64,000 nucleotides of DNA from Gaiellasilicea sp963707575 (GCA_963707575.1 OY970171.1:1426001-1490000); one strand, 5' to 3'. Shown: positions 25,898 through 33,985, counted from the stretch's first letter. Numbers and translations: made by a program. Notes: generated by a model not told the origin, from the letters alone.

Positions 25898-26787
25898 GCG
25901 ACGTTCTCCGGTGCGCGGCGCACGAGGAGCCGCTCCGCGATGGCGACGACCGCGAAGAAGAGGATCCCCAGGAGCGCCGCGATGATGTTCGTCGCCCAGA
26001 GGCTCGGCGGCGAGGTCACGTAGTACTGGTTGAAGTTGAGGATCGCTCCGGCGAGCCCGTCCTGGATCGAGGAGGGCAGCTCGCCGATGATCGCGCCGAC
26101 GACGGCCGCCGGCGCCGAGATCTTCAGCGCGGTAAACAGGTACGGCATCGACGACGGCACGCGCAGCTTCCAGAGAATCGACCAGCGCGAGGCCGCGTAG
26201 GAGCGCATCAGCTCGACGGCGCGCGGATCGGCCGAGGAGAGCCCGCGCAACGTGTTGATCGCGACGGGGAAGAACGTCAGGTAGGCGGAGATGATCGCGA
26301 CCGCGCCCCAACCGGCCAGCGAGTCGGGCAGCCTGGGGTTCACCCAGACGACCACCATCGGGGCGATCGCGAGGATCGGAATCGTCTGCGAGGCGATGAT
26401 GTAGGGCAGGAAGCCGCGCTGCAGGAGCCGCCACTCCGAGAGGCAGACCGCGATCGCGAACCCGACGACGGCGCCGAGCAGGAACCCTGCCGCCGCCTCC
26501 TTCGCCGTGAAGAGCGCGGCGTCGAGCAGCACGTCGATCAGCAGTGGCCCGTTGCGCCGCGACGGCTCGAAGAGCTGTCCGATCATCTCGTGGATGTGCG
26601 GCATCGTGCGCTCGTTCACCTCGAACGGCCAGGAGATCTCCGTCCGCTCTCCGATCCACTTGTACGCCTCCCAGACGGCCCAGAAGACGGCGAGGACGAG
26701 AGCGGACGTGCCGACGCTGCGGAGGAAGGGGACGATCGGGAGGCTGCGCGGCTCGGCCCCGCGCTGCACTGCGGCAGCACTCGACAT
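25894..26787 (-). CDS. ABC transporter permease (first), BPD type
   Basis: 297 residues. An N-terminal membrane helix, a roughly 50-residue extracytoplasmic loop (EISWPFEVNERTMPHIHEM region), then a five-helix core and the EAA loop MRSYAASRWSILWKLRVPSSMPYLF. First gene of the operon permease-ATPase-permease-binding protein-dihydropyrimidinase. A small palindrome overlaps its ribosome site. Confidence 0.9.
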   Translation of the reverse strand: MSSAAAVQRGAEPRSLPIVPFLRSVGTSALVLAVFWAVWEAYKWIGERTEISWPFEVNERTMPHIHEMIGQLFEPSRRNGPLLIDVLLDAALFTAKEAAAGFLLGAVVGFAIAVCLSEWRLLQRGFLPYIIASQTIPILAIAPMVVVWVNPRLPDSLAGWGAVAIISAYLTFFPVAINTLRGLSSADPRAVELMRSYAASRWSILWKLRVPSSMPYLFTALKISAPAAVVGAIIGELPSSIQDGLAGAILNFNQYYVTSPPSLWATNIIAALLGILFFAVVAIAERLLVRRAPENVA

Positions 26788-26788
26788 C

Positions 26789-26801
26789 GGTAACCCTTAC
26801 C
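26789..26801 (-). promoter_or_regulatory. Palindrome overlapping the ribosome site of the transporter operon
   Basis: Read on the minus strand the leader is GGTAAGGGTTACC followed by one base and the ATG. The arms GGTAA/TTACC flank GGG, and the AAGGG ribosome-binding sequence lies within it, 6 nt before the start codon. It could be a repressor operator or a weak hairpin that hides the ribosome site. The arms are only 5 bp, so chance is possible. Confidence 0.35.
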
Positions 26802-26847
26802 ACACTCTCGGACCCGCAGTTCGAGCGGCAGCGTTAGAGTCGCGGCG

Positions 26848-28104
26848 ATGCCGCTGGATCCCGCTCGCACCGTCTCGGAGCTCCGCGAGCTGCGGGAGCT
26901 GACCGGCGACGAGAACGGCGCTCAGCGCGTCGCCTGGACGAAGACCTGGGAGCAGGCGCGCGCCTGGCTTCGCGGCAAGCTCGAAGGGCTGCCGCTCGAG
27001 TACGAGCGCGACGAGGCCGGCAACCAGTGGTGGACGCTGCGGGGCGAGAGCCCGCGCGCCGTCCTGATCGGCGGTCACATCGACTCGGTCCCGAACGGCG
27101 GCTGGCTGGACGGCTGCCTGAACGTCGTCGCCGGCGCAGAGGTGCTGCGGCGGATCGCGGAGGAGGGAACACCGCCCGTGACGATCCGGCTCGTGGACTG
27201 GGCCGACGAGGAGGGCGCCCGCTTCGGCCGCTCGCTCTTCGGTTCCTCTGCGGCGGCCGGCTCGATGGCCGACCAGGACGACCTGCGCGCGCTGGCGGAC
27301 CGCGACGGCGTCACGCTCCCCGTGGCGCTGGGCGAGCACGGGATCGAGCTCGACCGTGCGCTCGAGGCGCGAACTCAGCTGGAAGGCGCGGCGGCCTATC
27401 TCGAGCTGCACATCGAGCAGGGCCCCGTCCTGGAGTCGCTCGGCCTCCCGCTCGGGGCCGTGCTCGGCACGTTCGGGGTCGAGCGCCACCGGATCACGTG
27501 GCGCGGGCAGGCCGCGCACGCGGGCTCGACCCCGATGGACAAGCGGCGCGACGCCCTCGCGGGTGCGGCCAAGCTCGCGCTCGAGCTCCGCGAGATCGCC
27601 GCGCGGGTTGGCGACGGCGCGGTGATGACGAGCGGCGGCGTCGTGACGAGGCCGGGGATCGTCACCTCGGTCGTCGAGACCGCCGAGCAGCTGCTGGACA
27701 TGCGCCACCTCGACGCGGCCAAGCTCGGCGAGCTGAACCGCGCGGCGCACGAGGCGAGCGAGCGCTTCGCGGGCGAGGAGGGCATCGAGGTCGAGTGGGA
27801 GCGGCTCTGGGAGATCGAGCCGATCCTCTTCCACCCCGAGCTGATCGAGCTCGCCGACGAGTCGATCCGCGAGGTCGCGGGCGAGTCGCACCGCCTGCCG
27901 AGCGGCCCGCTGCACGACGCCGCCGAGGTCTGTCGTGCGGGCGTGCCGACCGTGATGCTGTTCGTCCAGAGCCTGCGCGGCCTCTCGCACACGAAGCTGG
28001 AGGACACCGAGTCCGCTCACCTCGAGCTGTCCGTGCGGGCGCTCGACCGGCTCGCGACGAAGACGATCGCCTGGGTCGGAAGCAGCAAGGCGGCGTCCAG
28101 CTGA
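26848..28104 (+). CDS. N-carbamoyl-beta-alanine / N-carbamoyl-L-amino acid amidohydrolase (M20 family)
   Basis: 418 residues. Zn-dependent amidase of the beta-ureidopropionase/allantoate amidohydrolase group: GGHIDSVPNGGWLDG (H77, D88), DWADEEGARFG (E121/E122), LELHIEQGP and the GRAAHAGSTPM-like WRGQAAHAGSTPM. It removes the carbamoyl group, giving CO2, ammonia and a beta-amino acid, the step after dihydropyrimidinase. It is divergent from the transporter/dihydropyrimidinase operon across 60 bp, so one regulator could serve both. Allantoate or N-carbamoyl-L-amino acids are alternative substrates. Confidence 0.88.
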   Translation: MPLDPARTVSELRELRELTGDENGAQRVAWTKTWEQARAWLRGKLEGLPLEYERDEAGNQWWTLRGESPRAVLIGGHIDSVPNGGWLDGCLNVVAGAEVLRRIAEEGTPPVTIRLVDWADEEGARFGRSLFGSSAAAGSMADQDDLRALADRDGVTLPVALGEHGIELDRALEARTQLEGAAAYLELHIEQGPVLESLGLPLGAVLGTFGVERHRITWRGQAAHAGSTPMDKRRDALAGAAKLALELREIAARVGDGAVMTSGGVVTRPGIVTSVVETAEQLLDMRHLDAAKLGELNRAAHEASERFAGEEGIEVEWERLWEIEPILFHPELIELADESIREVAGESHRLPSGPLHDAAEVCRAGVPTVMLFVQSLRGLSHTKLEDTESAHLELSVRALDRLATKTIAWVGSSKAASS

Positions 28105-28829
28105 GCGCGGCGAAGGCCGACGTCCTCCGCGGGTTGCACGCGGGCCCGGCGCCGCTCCTGCTCCCGAACGTCTGGGACGTGGCGAGCGCGGTGTCCGTCG
28201 CGCGCCACCCGGCCTGCCGGGCACTCGCGACGACGAGCGCCGGCGCCGCTCGCTCCCTCGGCTGGGAGGACGGCGAGCTGATCCCCGTTGAGCGCATGCT
28301 CGACGCCGTCGCCCGGATCGCCGCAGCCGTCGAGCTTCCGGTGACGGCCGATCTCGAAGCCGGGTACGGGGATCCGGTCGCGACCGCCCGCGCTGCGTGG
28401 GAGGCGGGCGCGGCGGGGCTCAACCTCGAGGATCGCAACGAGCCGCTCGCGGACCACTGCGAGCGGATCCGGGCGGTGCGGGCAGCTGTGCCGGAGCTCG
28501 TCGTCAATGCTCGCACGGACGTCTTCATCGGCGGCTCGGGCGATCCCGACGAGGCGATCGAACGGGCGAACGCATACCTCAGCGCAGGCGCCGACTGCGC
28601 CTTCGCGATCGGGCTCGCCGACGGCCCCACGATCGGCCTCCTCGCGAGTGCGATCGACGGCCCTCTGAACGTCCTCGCGACGGCAGCCTCACCCCCCGTC
28701 GAGGAGCTCGCACGTCTGGGCGTGCGCCGGATCAGCCTCGGCTCCGGTCTCCACCGCACGTCACTCGCAGCCACGGAGGCCGGCGCCGCCGAGCTCTTCG
28801 AGCGCGGCACCTACGGCTTCCTCGCTTGA
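28101..28829 (+). CDS. Isocitrate lyase/PEP-mutase superfamily protein
   Basis: 242 residues if started at the CTG at 28101, whose last two bases belong to the TGA of the amidohydrolase (CTGA). No in-frame ATG, GTG or TTG exists nearby upstream; the next canonical codon, TTG at 28134, would remove family-conserved N-terminal residues. TIM-barrel signs: LLLPNVWDVASA, PVTADLEAGYGDP, GLNLED and the second-half VNARTDVF motif. The lyase catalytic cysteine motif KKCGH is missing, so it is a PEP-mutase-like (C-C or C-P bond) enzyme of unknown substrate. Co-translated with the HAD gene after it. Confidence 0.8.
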   Translation: MSAAKADVLRGLHAGPAPLLLPNVWDVASAVSVARHPACRALATTSAGAARSLGWEDGELIPVERMLDAVARIAAAVELPVTADLEAGYGDPVATARAAWEAGAAGLNLEDRNEPLADHCERIRAVRAAVPELVVNARTDVFIGGSGDPDEAIERANAYLSAGADCAFAIGLADGPTIGLLASAIDGPLNVLATAASPPVEELARLGVRRISLGSGLHRTSLAATEAGAAELFERGTYGFLA

Positions 28830-29485
28830 CCTCGCCACCGTCGCCACCCGCCGCGGTGGTCTTCGACTGCGACGGCGTCCTGCTCGAGACCGAGAGCTGC
28901 TGGACCCGAGCGGAAGAGGAGCTCTTCGGTCGTTACGGGCGGACCTTCGGCCAAGACGAGAAGCGAGTGCTGATCGGGACGTCGCTCTTCGACGGCTCCC
29001 GCGTCCTCGAGCGGCTGCTCGAGCAGCCGGGCCGCGCCTCCGAGCTCGGGCAGGAGCTGCTCGACCTCGTCGAGCGCCGCCTGCTCGAGGAGGCGACCGC
29101 GATGCCCGGCGCAACCGACCTCGTGCTCGAGCTGCGAGGACGCGTGCCCATCGCGGTCGCGTCGAACACGCCAGAGCGGCTCGTGCGGGGCGCGATGACA
29201 TGCGCCGGCGTGGCGGAGCTCTTCGACGTCGTCGTCACGGCCGACCAGGTCGCCGAGCCGAAACCCTCGCCCGACGTCTACCTGCGCGCGTGCGAGCTCC
29301 TCGCCGCGGCGCCGTCCACGTCCGTCGCGCTCGAGGACTCCCCGACGGGTGTCGCCGCCGCTCGGGCGGCCGGGATGTACGTGCTCGGGATCCCATCGTT
29401 TCCCGGCGTGACGCTCGACGACGCCGATCTGGTGGCGCCGTCGCTCGCCGCCCCCTCCGTGCGCCGCGCGCTCGGACTGGTCTAG
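28826..29485 (+). CDS. HAD-superfamily hydrolase (beta-phosphoglucomutase-like)
   Basis: 219 residues from the TTG at 28826, which overlaps the previous stop codon (TTGA). HAD motifs: I VVFDCDGVLLE (nucleophile D14, acid/base D16), II AVASNTP, III/IV KPSPDVY and LEDSPTGVAAARAAG. The helical cap between motifs I and II places it with sugar-phosphate phosphatases/mutases of subfamily IA. Substrate unknown. The convergent DMT-type gene overlaps its end by 4 nt. Confidence 0.82.
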   Translation: MTSPPSPPAAVVFDCDGVLLETESCWTRAEEELFGRYGRTFGQDEKRVLIGTSLFDGSRVLERLLEQPGRASELGQELLDLVERRLLEEATAMPGATDLVLELRGRVPIAVASNTPERLVRGAMTCAGVAELFDVVVTADQVAEPKPSPDVYLRACELLAAAPSTSVALEDSPTGVAAARAAGMYVLGIPSFPGVTLDDADLVAPSLAAPSVRRALGLV

Positions 29486-29928
29486 AAGACGCGCACGAGC
29501 ACGACGCCGGCCGCGACGAGCGCGATCCCGAGCAGCCGGCCCGGCGTGACCGGGTTCTCCTGGAAGCCGACCAGGCCGAAGTGGTCGACGGTCAGGGACG
29601 CCGCCGCCTGACCGGCCAGGATCAGCGCGACGAGCGTGGCAGCGCCGAGCTTGGGCGCGGTGACGACGCTGCCGAGCACATAGAAGGCGCCCAGCAGCCC
29701 GCCGACCCACACCCACCAGGGCGCCTCCGCCGCCTTCTCCACGGACGGCAGCCCGCGGAAGAAGAGCAGCACCGCGACGAGGAGCGCGAGGGCTCCGACG
29801 ACGAACGAGACGAGGGATGCGCGCGCGGCCCCGTCGACGTAACGCGCCAGGACCGCGTTGATCCCGAACTGGAACGGCAGCATCGCGCCGGCCGCGACGG
29901 CGAACAGGTAGTAGGGCCACGTTGCCAT
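29482..29928 (-). CDS. DUF606/YdcZ-type DMT-superfamily membrane protein
   Basis: 148 residues with five predicted membrane helices: one at the N-terminus with the PFQFGINAVLAR motif, then helices near 37-57, 71-88, 95-112 and 130-147 ending GRLLGIALVAAGVVLVRVF. DUF606 proteins are half-size relatives of drug/metabolite transporters and work as pairs or fusions; the substrate is unknown. It stands alone, divergent from the luciferase-like gene 56 bp away. Confidence 0.82.
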   Translation of the reverse strand: MATWPYYLFAVAAGAMLPFQFGINAVLARYVDGAARASLVSFVVGALALLVAVLLFFRGLPSVEKAAEAPWWVWVGGLLGAFYVLGSVVTAPKLGAATLVALILAGQAAASLTVDHFGLVGFQENPVTPGRLLGIALVAAGVVLVRVF

Positions 29929-29984
29929 GCGCGCCCATTCGCGCGAGAATCACGGTTTCCCTGCCAGCGATCTCCGGGGGTCCC

Positions 29985-31007
29985 ATGCTCAGCTTCGGCG
30001 TCACCGTCCTGCCCGATCCGCCCTACCAGCGCCTGATCGAGCTGACGAAGCTCGCCGAATCGCACGGCTTCGAGTACGGCTGGACGTACGACTCGCACGT
30101 GCTCTGGCAAGAGTCGATGCCCGTGATGGCCGTGCTCGCCAAGGAGACGTCCACGATCAAGCTCGGGCACATGGTCACGAATCCCGCCACGCGTGACCCG
30201 ACGGTGCTCGCGAGCGCCTACGCGACGCTGCAGGACATCTCGGACGGCCGGATGATCATGGGCGTCGGACGTGGCGACTCGGCGGTGCGCTACATCGGCC
30301 GCAAGCCGATGAAGGTGGCCGACTTCGAGGAAGCGTTGAAGATGGTCAAGCCGTTCATGAACGGCAAGGAGGTGCACTGGAACGACAAGGACCTCCAGCT
30401 CAAGTGGGTACGGCCGGAGCTGCCCGAGATCGAGATGCACGTCGCCGGCTACGGCCCGAAGGCGCTCGCCGTCGCGGGGCGCCAGGGCGACGGCGTGATC
30501 ATCCAGCTCGCCGACCCGGACATCATCCAGTGGATCATGGCCACCGCCCGCGCGGCGGCCGAGGAGGCGGGCCGCGACCCGGCGGCGCTGAAGTGCATCG
30601 TCAGCGCCCCGAGCCACATCTCGGACGACCTCGCCGACGCACGCGAGCAGGTGCGCTGGTTCCCGGCCATGGTCTCCAACCACGTCCAGGATCTGATCGA
30701 CCGCTACGGCACCGACGGCTCCGTCGTGCCGAAGGTCCTGACCGACTACGTCGAGGCGCGCAAGTTCTACGACTACAACGAGCACTCCCGGGTCGGTGCG
30801 AAGCACGGCGAGTTCGTCACCGACGAGATCTGCGATCGCTTCTGCGTGCTCGGCACCGCGGAGCAGGCGACGGCGAAGCTGCGCGAGCTCGAGTCGATCG
30901 GCGTCGACCAGTTCAACATCTACCTGATGACCCACGGGCAGGAAGAAGTGCTCGCCACGTACGGGAGCGAGATCATTCCGCAGTTCGCGACGACGGTCGC
31001 CGCATAG
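29985..31007 (+). CDS. Luciferase-like (LLM class) F420- or FMN-dependent oxidoreductase
   Basis: 340 residues from the ATG at 29985; an upstream in-frame ATG would add a tail reaching back into the divergent gene. TIM-barrel LLM features: ESHGFEYGWTYDSH near the N-terminus, MVTNPATRDPTVLAS, the conserved GVGRGDSAVR and HVAGYGPKALAVAGRQGDGV. The fold binds F420 or FMN and carries out hydride transfers or monooxygenation. It lies among pyrimidine-breakdown genes, so a redox step there is conceivable, but it is not close to RutA, the known uracil monooxygenase of the same fold. Followed directly by a methyltransferase. Confidence 0.82.
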   Translation: MLSFGVTVLPDPPYQRLIELTKLAESHGFEYGWTYDSHVLWQESMPVMAVLAKETSTIKLGHMVTNPATRDPTVLASAYATLQDISDGRMIMGVGRGDSAVRYIGRKPMKVADFEEALKMVKPFMNGKEVHWNDKDLQLKWVRPELPEIEMHVAGYGPKALAVAGRQGDGVIIQLADPDIIQWIMATARAAAEEAGRDPAALKCIVSAPSHISDDLADAREQVRWFPAMVSNHVQDLIDRYGTDGSVVPKVLTDYVEARKFYDYNEHSRVGAKHGEFVTDEICDRFCVLGTAEQATAKLRELESIGVDQFNIYLMTHGQEEVLATYGSEIIPQFATTVAA

Positions 31008-31813
31008 ACGCGCAAGACGAGGTCCGGCAGCGCTGGGACGCTGCGGCGAGCGGATGGGAGGCCGAGCAGAGCTCGGTCGCGGCCTTCACCGCGCCGGTCA
31101 CCGCCGCGCTGCTCGCCGCGCTCGCTCCGCAGCCCGAGGACACGGTCCTCGACCTGGCGGGAGGGACCGGCGACATGGCCGCCGCTCTCGCCCGCCGCGT
31201 CGCACGCGTGGTGTCGACCGACCTGTCGCCGGCGATGGTGGAGGCGGCCCGGCGACGCGAGATCCCGAAGACCGAGCACCGCGTGATGGACATGCAGGCG
31301 ATCGACCTGGAGGATGCGAGCGTCGACGCCGTGGTCTGCCGCTTCGGATACATGCTCGTGCCGGATCGAGCTCGGGCGCTGCGTGAGACCCGCCGCGTCC
31401 TCCGGCCGGGCGGGAGGCTCGCGTTCTCCACGTGGGCACCGGCAAACCGCAATCCCTGGGCCACTGCGTACGGCCCGGTGCTGATCGAGCGCGGCCTGCA
31501 GGAGCCGCCGAACCCGGACGAGCCCGGCCAGTTCTCGTTCTCGGCGGTCGAGCAGATCGAACCGGCGGTCCGGGCGTCCGGCTTCGAGGAGGTCGTCGTG
31601 GACGAGGTCGGCGTGGTGTCGCGATTCGACAGCTGGAGCGACTACCGTCACGTCATCACGAGCCTCGCTGCCTCGCTGCGGGCGACGCTCGAGCAACTCG
31701 ACGAACGAGCCCGGGCGGAGATCGACGAGGCGGCGAAGGCACGAATCGAGGGCTTCCGCGTCGAGGACGGCTACGCCCTGCCCGGCCTGGCCCTCGTGAC
31801 CAGCGCTCGCTAG
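31004..31813 (+). CDS. Class I SAM-dependent methyltransferase
   Basis: About 269 residues. Motif I is VLDLAGGTGDMAAAL and the rest follows the UbiE/COQ5-like pattern (VSTDLSPAMVEAARRR, VDAVVCRFGYMLVPD, LRETRRVLRPGGRLAFSTW). There is no ATG, GTG or TTG before motif I in this frame. The likely start region is the ATA at 31004, which overlaps the upstream TAG (ATAG), giving IDAQDEVRQRWD, a normal-looking N-terminus. So it uses either a rare AUA start by stop/restart coupling, or a sequencing error hides the true start. Substrate unknown. Confidence 0.75.
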   Translation: MDAQDEVRQRWDAAASGWEAEQSSVAAFTAPVTAALLAALAPQPEDTVLDLAGGTGDMAAALARRVARVVSTDLSPAMVEAARRREIPKTEHRVMDMQAIDLEDASVDAVVCRFGYMLVPDRARALRETRRVLRPGGRLAFSTWAPANRNPWATAYGPVLIERGLQEPPNPDEPGQFSFSAVEQIEPAVRASGFEEVVVDEVGVVSRFDSWSDYRHVITSLAASLRATLEQLDERARAEIDEAAKARIEGFRVEDGYALPGLALVTSAR

Positions 31814-32703
31814 AGGATCGTCTTGCCGAGCGCGCTCGCGACGAGCTCGACGGCCAGCGCGGCGGTCGCGTTCTCGCGATCGAGGATCGGATTGACCTCG
31901 ACCACCTCGATCGAGCTCGCGAGACCGGACTCGGCGACGAGCTCGAGCGCCAGGTGCGCCTCGCGGTAGGACAGCCCGCCCCGGACCGGCGTGCCGACGC
32001 CCGGCGCGACCTCCGGGTCGAGCGCGTCCATGTCGAGCGACACGTGCACGAAGCCCGGTCCGGCGATGTGGGCGAGCGACTCGCGGATGGCGCGCTCGAT
32101 GCCGACCCGGTCGATGTCGCTCATCGTGAAGTCCCTGATCCCCAGGCGGCGAATCCGTTCCTGCTCGCCGCGATCCAGCGAGCGCGTGCCCACCAGGGCG
32201 ACCCGGGACGGATCGACGGCCGGGAAGCCCCAGACGTCCGGGTCGAAGAGCTCGTTGGCCTCGCCGATCGCCGCGGCGAGGGGCATCCCGTGCACGTTGC
32301 CGCTGGGCGAGTCCTCGGGCGTGTTCAGGTCGCCGTGCGCATCGATCCAGAGCACGCCACCCGGTCCCAGCGCCCGGGAGAGCCCGCCCAACGTCCCCAT
32401 CGCGATCGAGTGGTCTCCGCCGAGCACGAGCGGGACGTAGCCCTCCGCGATGGCGTGCCCCACGAGCTGCGCGACCCGCGCGCAGGCAGTCCTGATCTCG
32501 GGCAGGTAGCGCGCGCGCACATCGTGCTCGGGCGTCGCCTCCACGACGGCAGTCTCGACGTTCCCCCAGTCCAGGCACTCGTAGCCGATCGAGCGCAGGC
32601 GCTCCTCGAGCCCTGCGTACCGGATCGCGGACGGCCCCATGTCGACGCCGCGGCGGCCCGCGCCGAGGTCGAGCGCCGCACCGATGATCGCCACCCGCTT
32701 CAC
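31810..32703 (-). CDS. rocF: Arginase
   Basis: 297 residues from a GTG at 32701-32703; another GTG three codons upstream is equally possible. Ureohydrolase fold with the binuclear Mn site: GGDHSIAMG (H98), WIDAHGDLNTP (D121, H123, D125) and SLDMDALDP (D224, D226). The SGNVHGMPLA motif binds the arginine alpha-amino/carboxylate group and marks arginase rather than agmatinase. Converts arginine to ornithine and urea. It stands alone with no arginine transporter or ornithine aminotransferase nearby. Its end overlaps the convergent methyltransferase by 4 nt. Confidence 0.88.
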   Translation of the reverse strand: MKRVAIIGAALDLGAGRRGVDMGPSAIRYAGLEERLRSIGYECLDWGNVETAVVEATPEHDVRARYLPEIRTACARVAQLVGHAIAEGYVPLVLGGDHSIAMGTLGGLSRALGPGGVLWIDAHGDLNTPEDSPSGNVHGMPLAAAIGEANELFDPDVWGFPAVDPSRVALVGTRSLDRGEQERIRRLGIRDFTMSDIDRVGIERAIRESLAHIAGPGFVHVSLDMDALDPEVAPGVGTPVRGGLSYREAHLALELVAESGLASSIEVVEVNPILDRENATAALAVELVASALGKTIL

Positions 32704-32753
32704 AGCCGCCACGGCTGCGAACCCTACTGGCCCCGGCGAAGGCTCTAGGACTC

Positions 32754-33710
32754 CTAGTTGCAGGCCACCCCGACGCACTCGCGGGAATCGCCGTTGCCTC
32801 TCGCCTGGTTGCGACCCCCGTCGAGCACCCCTGCCAGGCTGGTCACGATCCCGAGCCCTCCATTGTGGTTCCCGGTGTGGCGGGTCACCTCGTGCAGCGG
32901 CCCGTGCGAGGCGTCGAAGTCTCCGATCGCCAGGCCGTGCCCGCCGTTTCGGTTGGTGACGTTCTCGACGAACGCGCCGTGACTGTCGAAGGAGTCGATG
33001 CCGTTGCCGCCGTTCCCGTTTGCGACGTTGCGCTCGACCGGACCGTTGGAGCGGTCGCGGAAGATGCCGTCGAACGCGTTGCCGGAGGCGACGTTGTTCA
33101 GGAGGGCCGCCGCGCAGAACTGGAGGACGATCCCGGACCGGTTCTCGAGCGAGCGGTTCCACTCGATGCGGACGTCACCGGAGAACGTGTCCCGACAGAG
33201 GATCCCGGTGCCGGTCAGGCCGATCAGCCTGTTGCCGGCGACGCGGCTCGAGCCGGCCGAGATGATCGTGATGCCCGTCGCGGAGCTCGACACCCTGTTG
33301 TCGAGGATCTGATTGGAGCTGGCCTCGCCTCCGAGGCCGCTCACGACAATGGCGTTCTGGGTCTCGCGGATCGTCAGCGCCTCGGCCGTCGAGGACGACG
33401 TCAGCTCGAACCGGACACCGACCGCGAAGTCCCGGATGGTGCCGTTTCTGACGGCAACGCCGGACCGCCCCACTGCCTCGACCCCGGCGCCCGCGTCCGT
33501 GCCGAGGCCCTTGATCGCGTGGCCGTTCAGGTCGATGGTGATGTTGTCGGCCCCGGCGACCAGCCCCGTCGAGCAGTTCCGGAGCGACTGGGTCAGGATC
33601 ACGTCGGTCGTGACGACGTCACCGCAGGCCAACCCGTCGCTCGCTCCCGCCGTGGCGGGAGCTGCGATCGTCACGGCGGCAGCGGTGAGAAGCGCTAGGC
33701 GAAATTTCAT
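32754..33710 (-). CDS. Secreted right-handed beta-helix repeat protein (NosD/pectate-lyase-like)
   Basis: 318 residues from the ATG at 33708-33710, ribosome site AAGGGG 6 nt upstream. Signal peptide (MKFRLALLTAAAVTIAAPATAGA) followed by repeated beta-helix rungs rich in Asn/Gly, such as NQILDNRVSSSATGI, NRLIGLTGTGI and NVASGNAFDGIF. These are the parallel beta-helix repeats found in NosD and polysaccharide-active proteins. Predicted extracellular; no catalytic residues of a lyase can be assigned. An open frame continuing upstream across tRNA-Phe is not real coding sequence. Confidence 0.85.
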   Translation of the reverse strand: MKFRLALLTAAAVTIAAPATAGASDGLACGDVVTTDVILTQSLRNCSTGLVAGADNITIDLNGHAIKGLGTDAGAGVEAVGRSGVAVRNGTIRDFAVGVRFELTSSSTAEALTIRETQNAIVVSGLGGEASSNQILDNRVSSSATGITIISAGSSRVAGNRLIGLTGTGILCRDTFSGDVRIEWNRSLENRSGIVLQFCAAALLNNVASGNAFDGIFRDRSNGPVERNVANGNGGNGIDSFDSHGAFVENVTNRNGGHGLAIGDFDASHGPLHEVTRHTGNHNGGLGIVTSLAGVLDGGRNQARGNGDSRECVGVACN

Positions 33711-33862
33711 CGTGAACCCCTTGACTGGAGGACGGCCGCACCATCCTCCCACGCCGTGGTCTGTCTGGGCACCTTCCACCCGATAGTACTCGGGCGGCGT
33801 GCCTCCCGATAGCGGAGGACCGGACGCCGGCGTTAGGTACCCTGGAGCCCGCTCCACTGCTC
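33711..33862. promoter_or_regulatory. Spacer upstream of the beta-helix gene and tRNA-Phe
   Basis: 152 bp that must contain the divergent promoters of the secreted protein and tRNA-Phe. Two small palindromes are visible (CCCGATAGTACTCGGG near 33779-33794 and CCTCCCGATAGCGGAGG near 33802-33818) that share the CCCGATAG core. No convincing -35/-10 pair could be placed. Confidence 0.35.
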
Positions 33863-33935
33863 GGCGAGGTAGCTCAGTTGGTAGAGCACACGGCTGAAAA
33901 CCGTGGTGTCGCCGGTTCAAGTCCGGCCCTCGCCA
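33863..33935 (+). tRNA. tRNA-Phe (anticodon GAA)
   Basis: A full cloverleaf: acceptor stem GGCGAGG pairing with CCTCGCC, D-stem GCTC/GAGC, anticodon stem CACGG/CCGTG enclosing CTGAAAA with GAA at 33896-33898, variable loop GTGTC, T-stem GCCGG/CCGGC with TTCAAGT, and discriminator A. The 3' CCA is not encoded (the next bases are TC), so it must be added after transcription. A long hairpin follows 14 bp downstream. Confidence 0.97.
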
Positions 33936-33949
33936 TCGTCTCATCTTGA

Positions 33950-33985
33950 GCGAGCGGAGATCTGCGGGAGCAGATCCCCGCTCGC
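33950..33985 (+). terminator. Long hairpin after tRNA-Phe
   Basis: Arms 33950-33965 (GCGAGCGGAGATCTGC) and 33970-33985 (GCAGATCCCCGCTCGC) form a 16-bp stem with one mismatch and a GGGA tetraloop, which fits the stable GNRA class. No U-run follows. It is best read as the tRNA transcript terminator or processing barrier, but it also lies in the leader of the purine permease gene (ATG at 34112) and could act as an attenuator. Confidence 0.6.

Noticed and set aside
29985..31007. RutA-type uracil monooxygenase
   Set aside because: The fold is the same, but no other Rut gene is present and the local enzymes belong to the reductive route, so the pyrimidine role is left as speculation.
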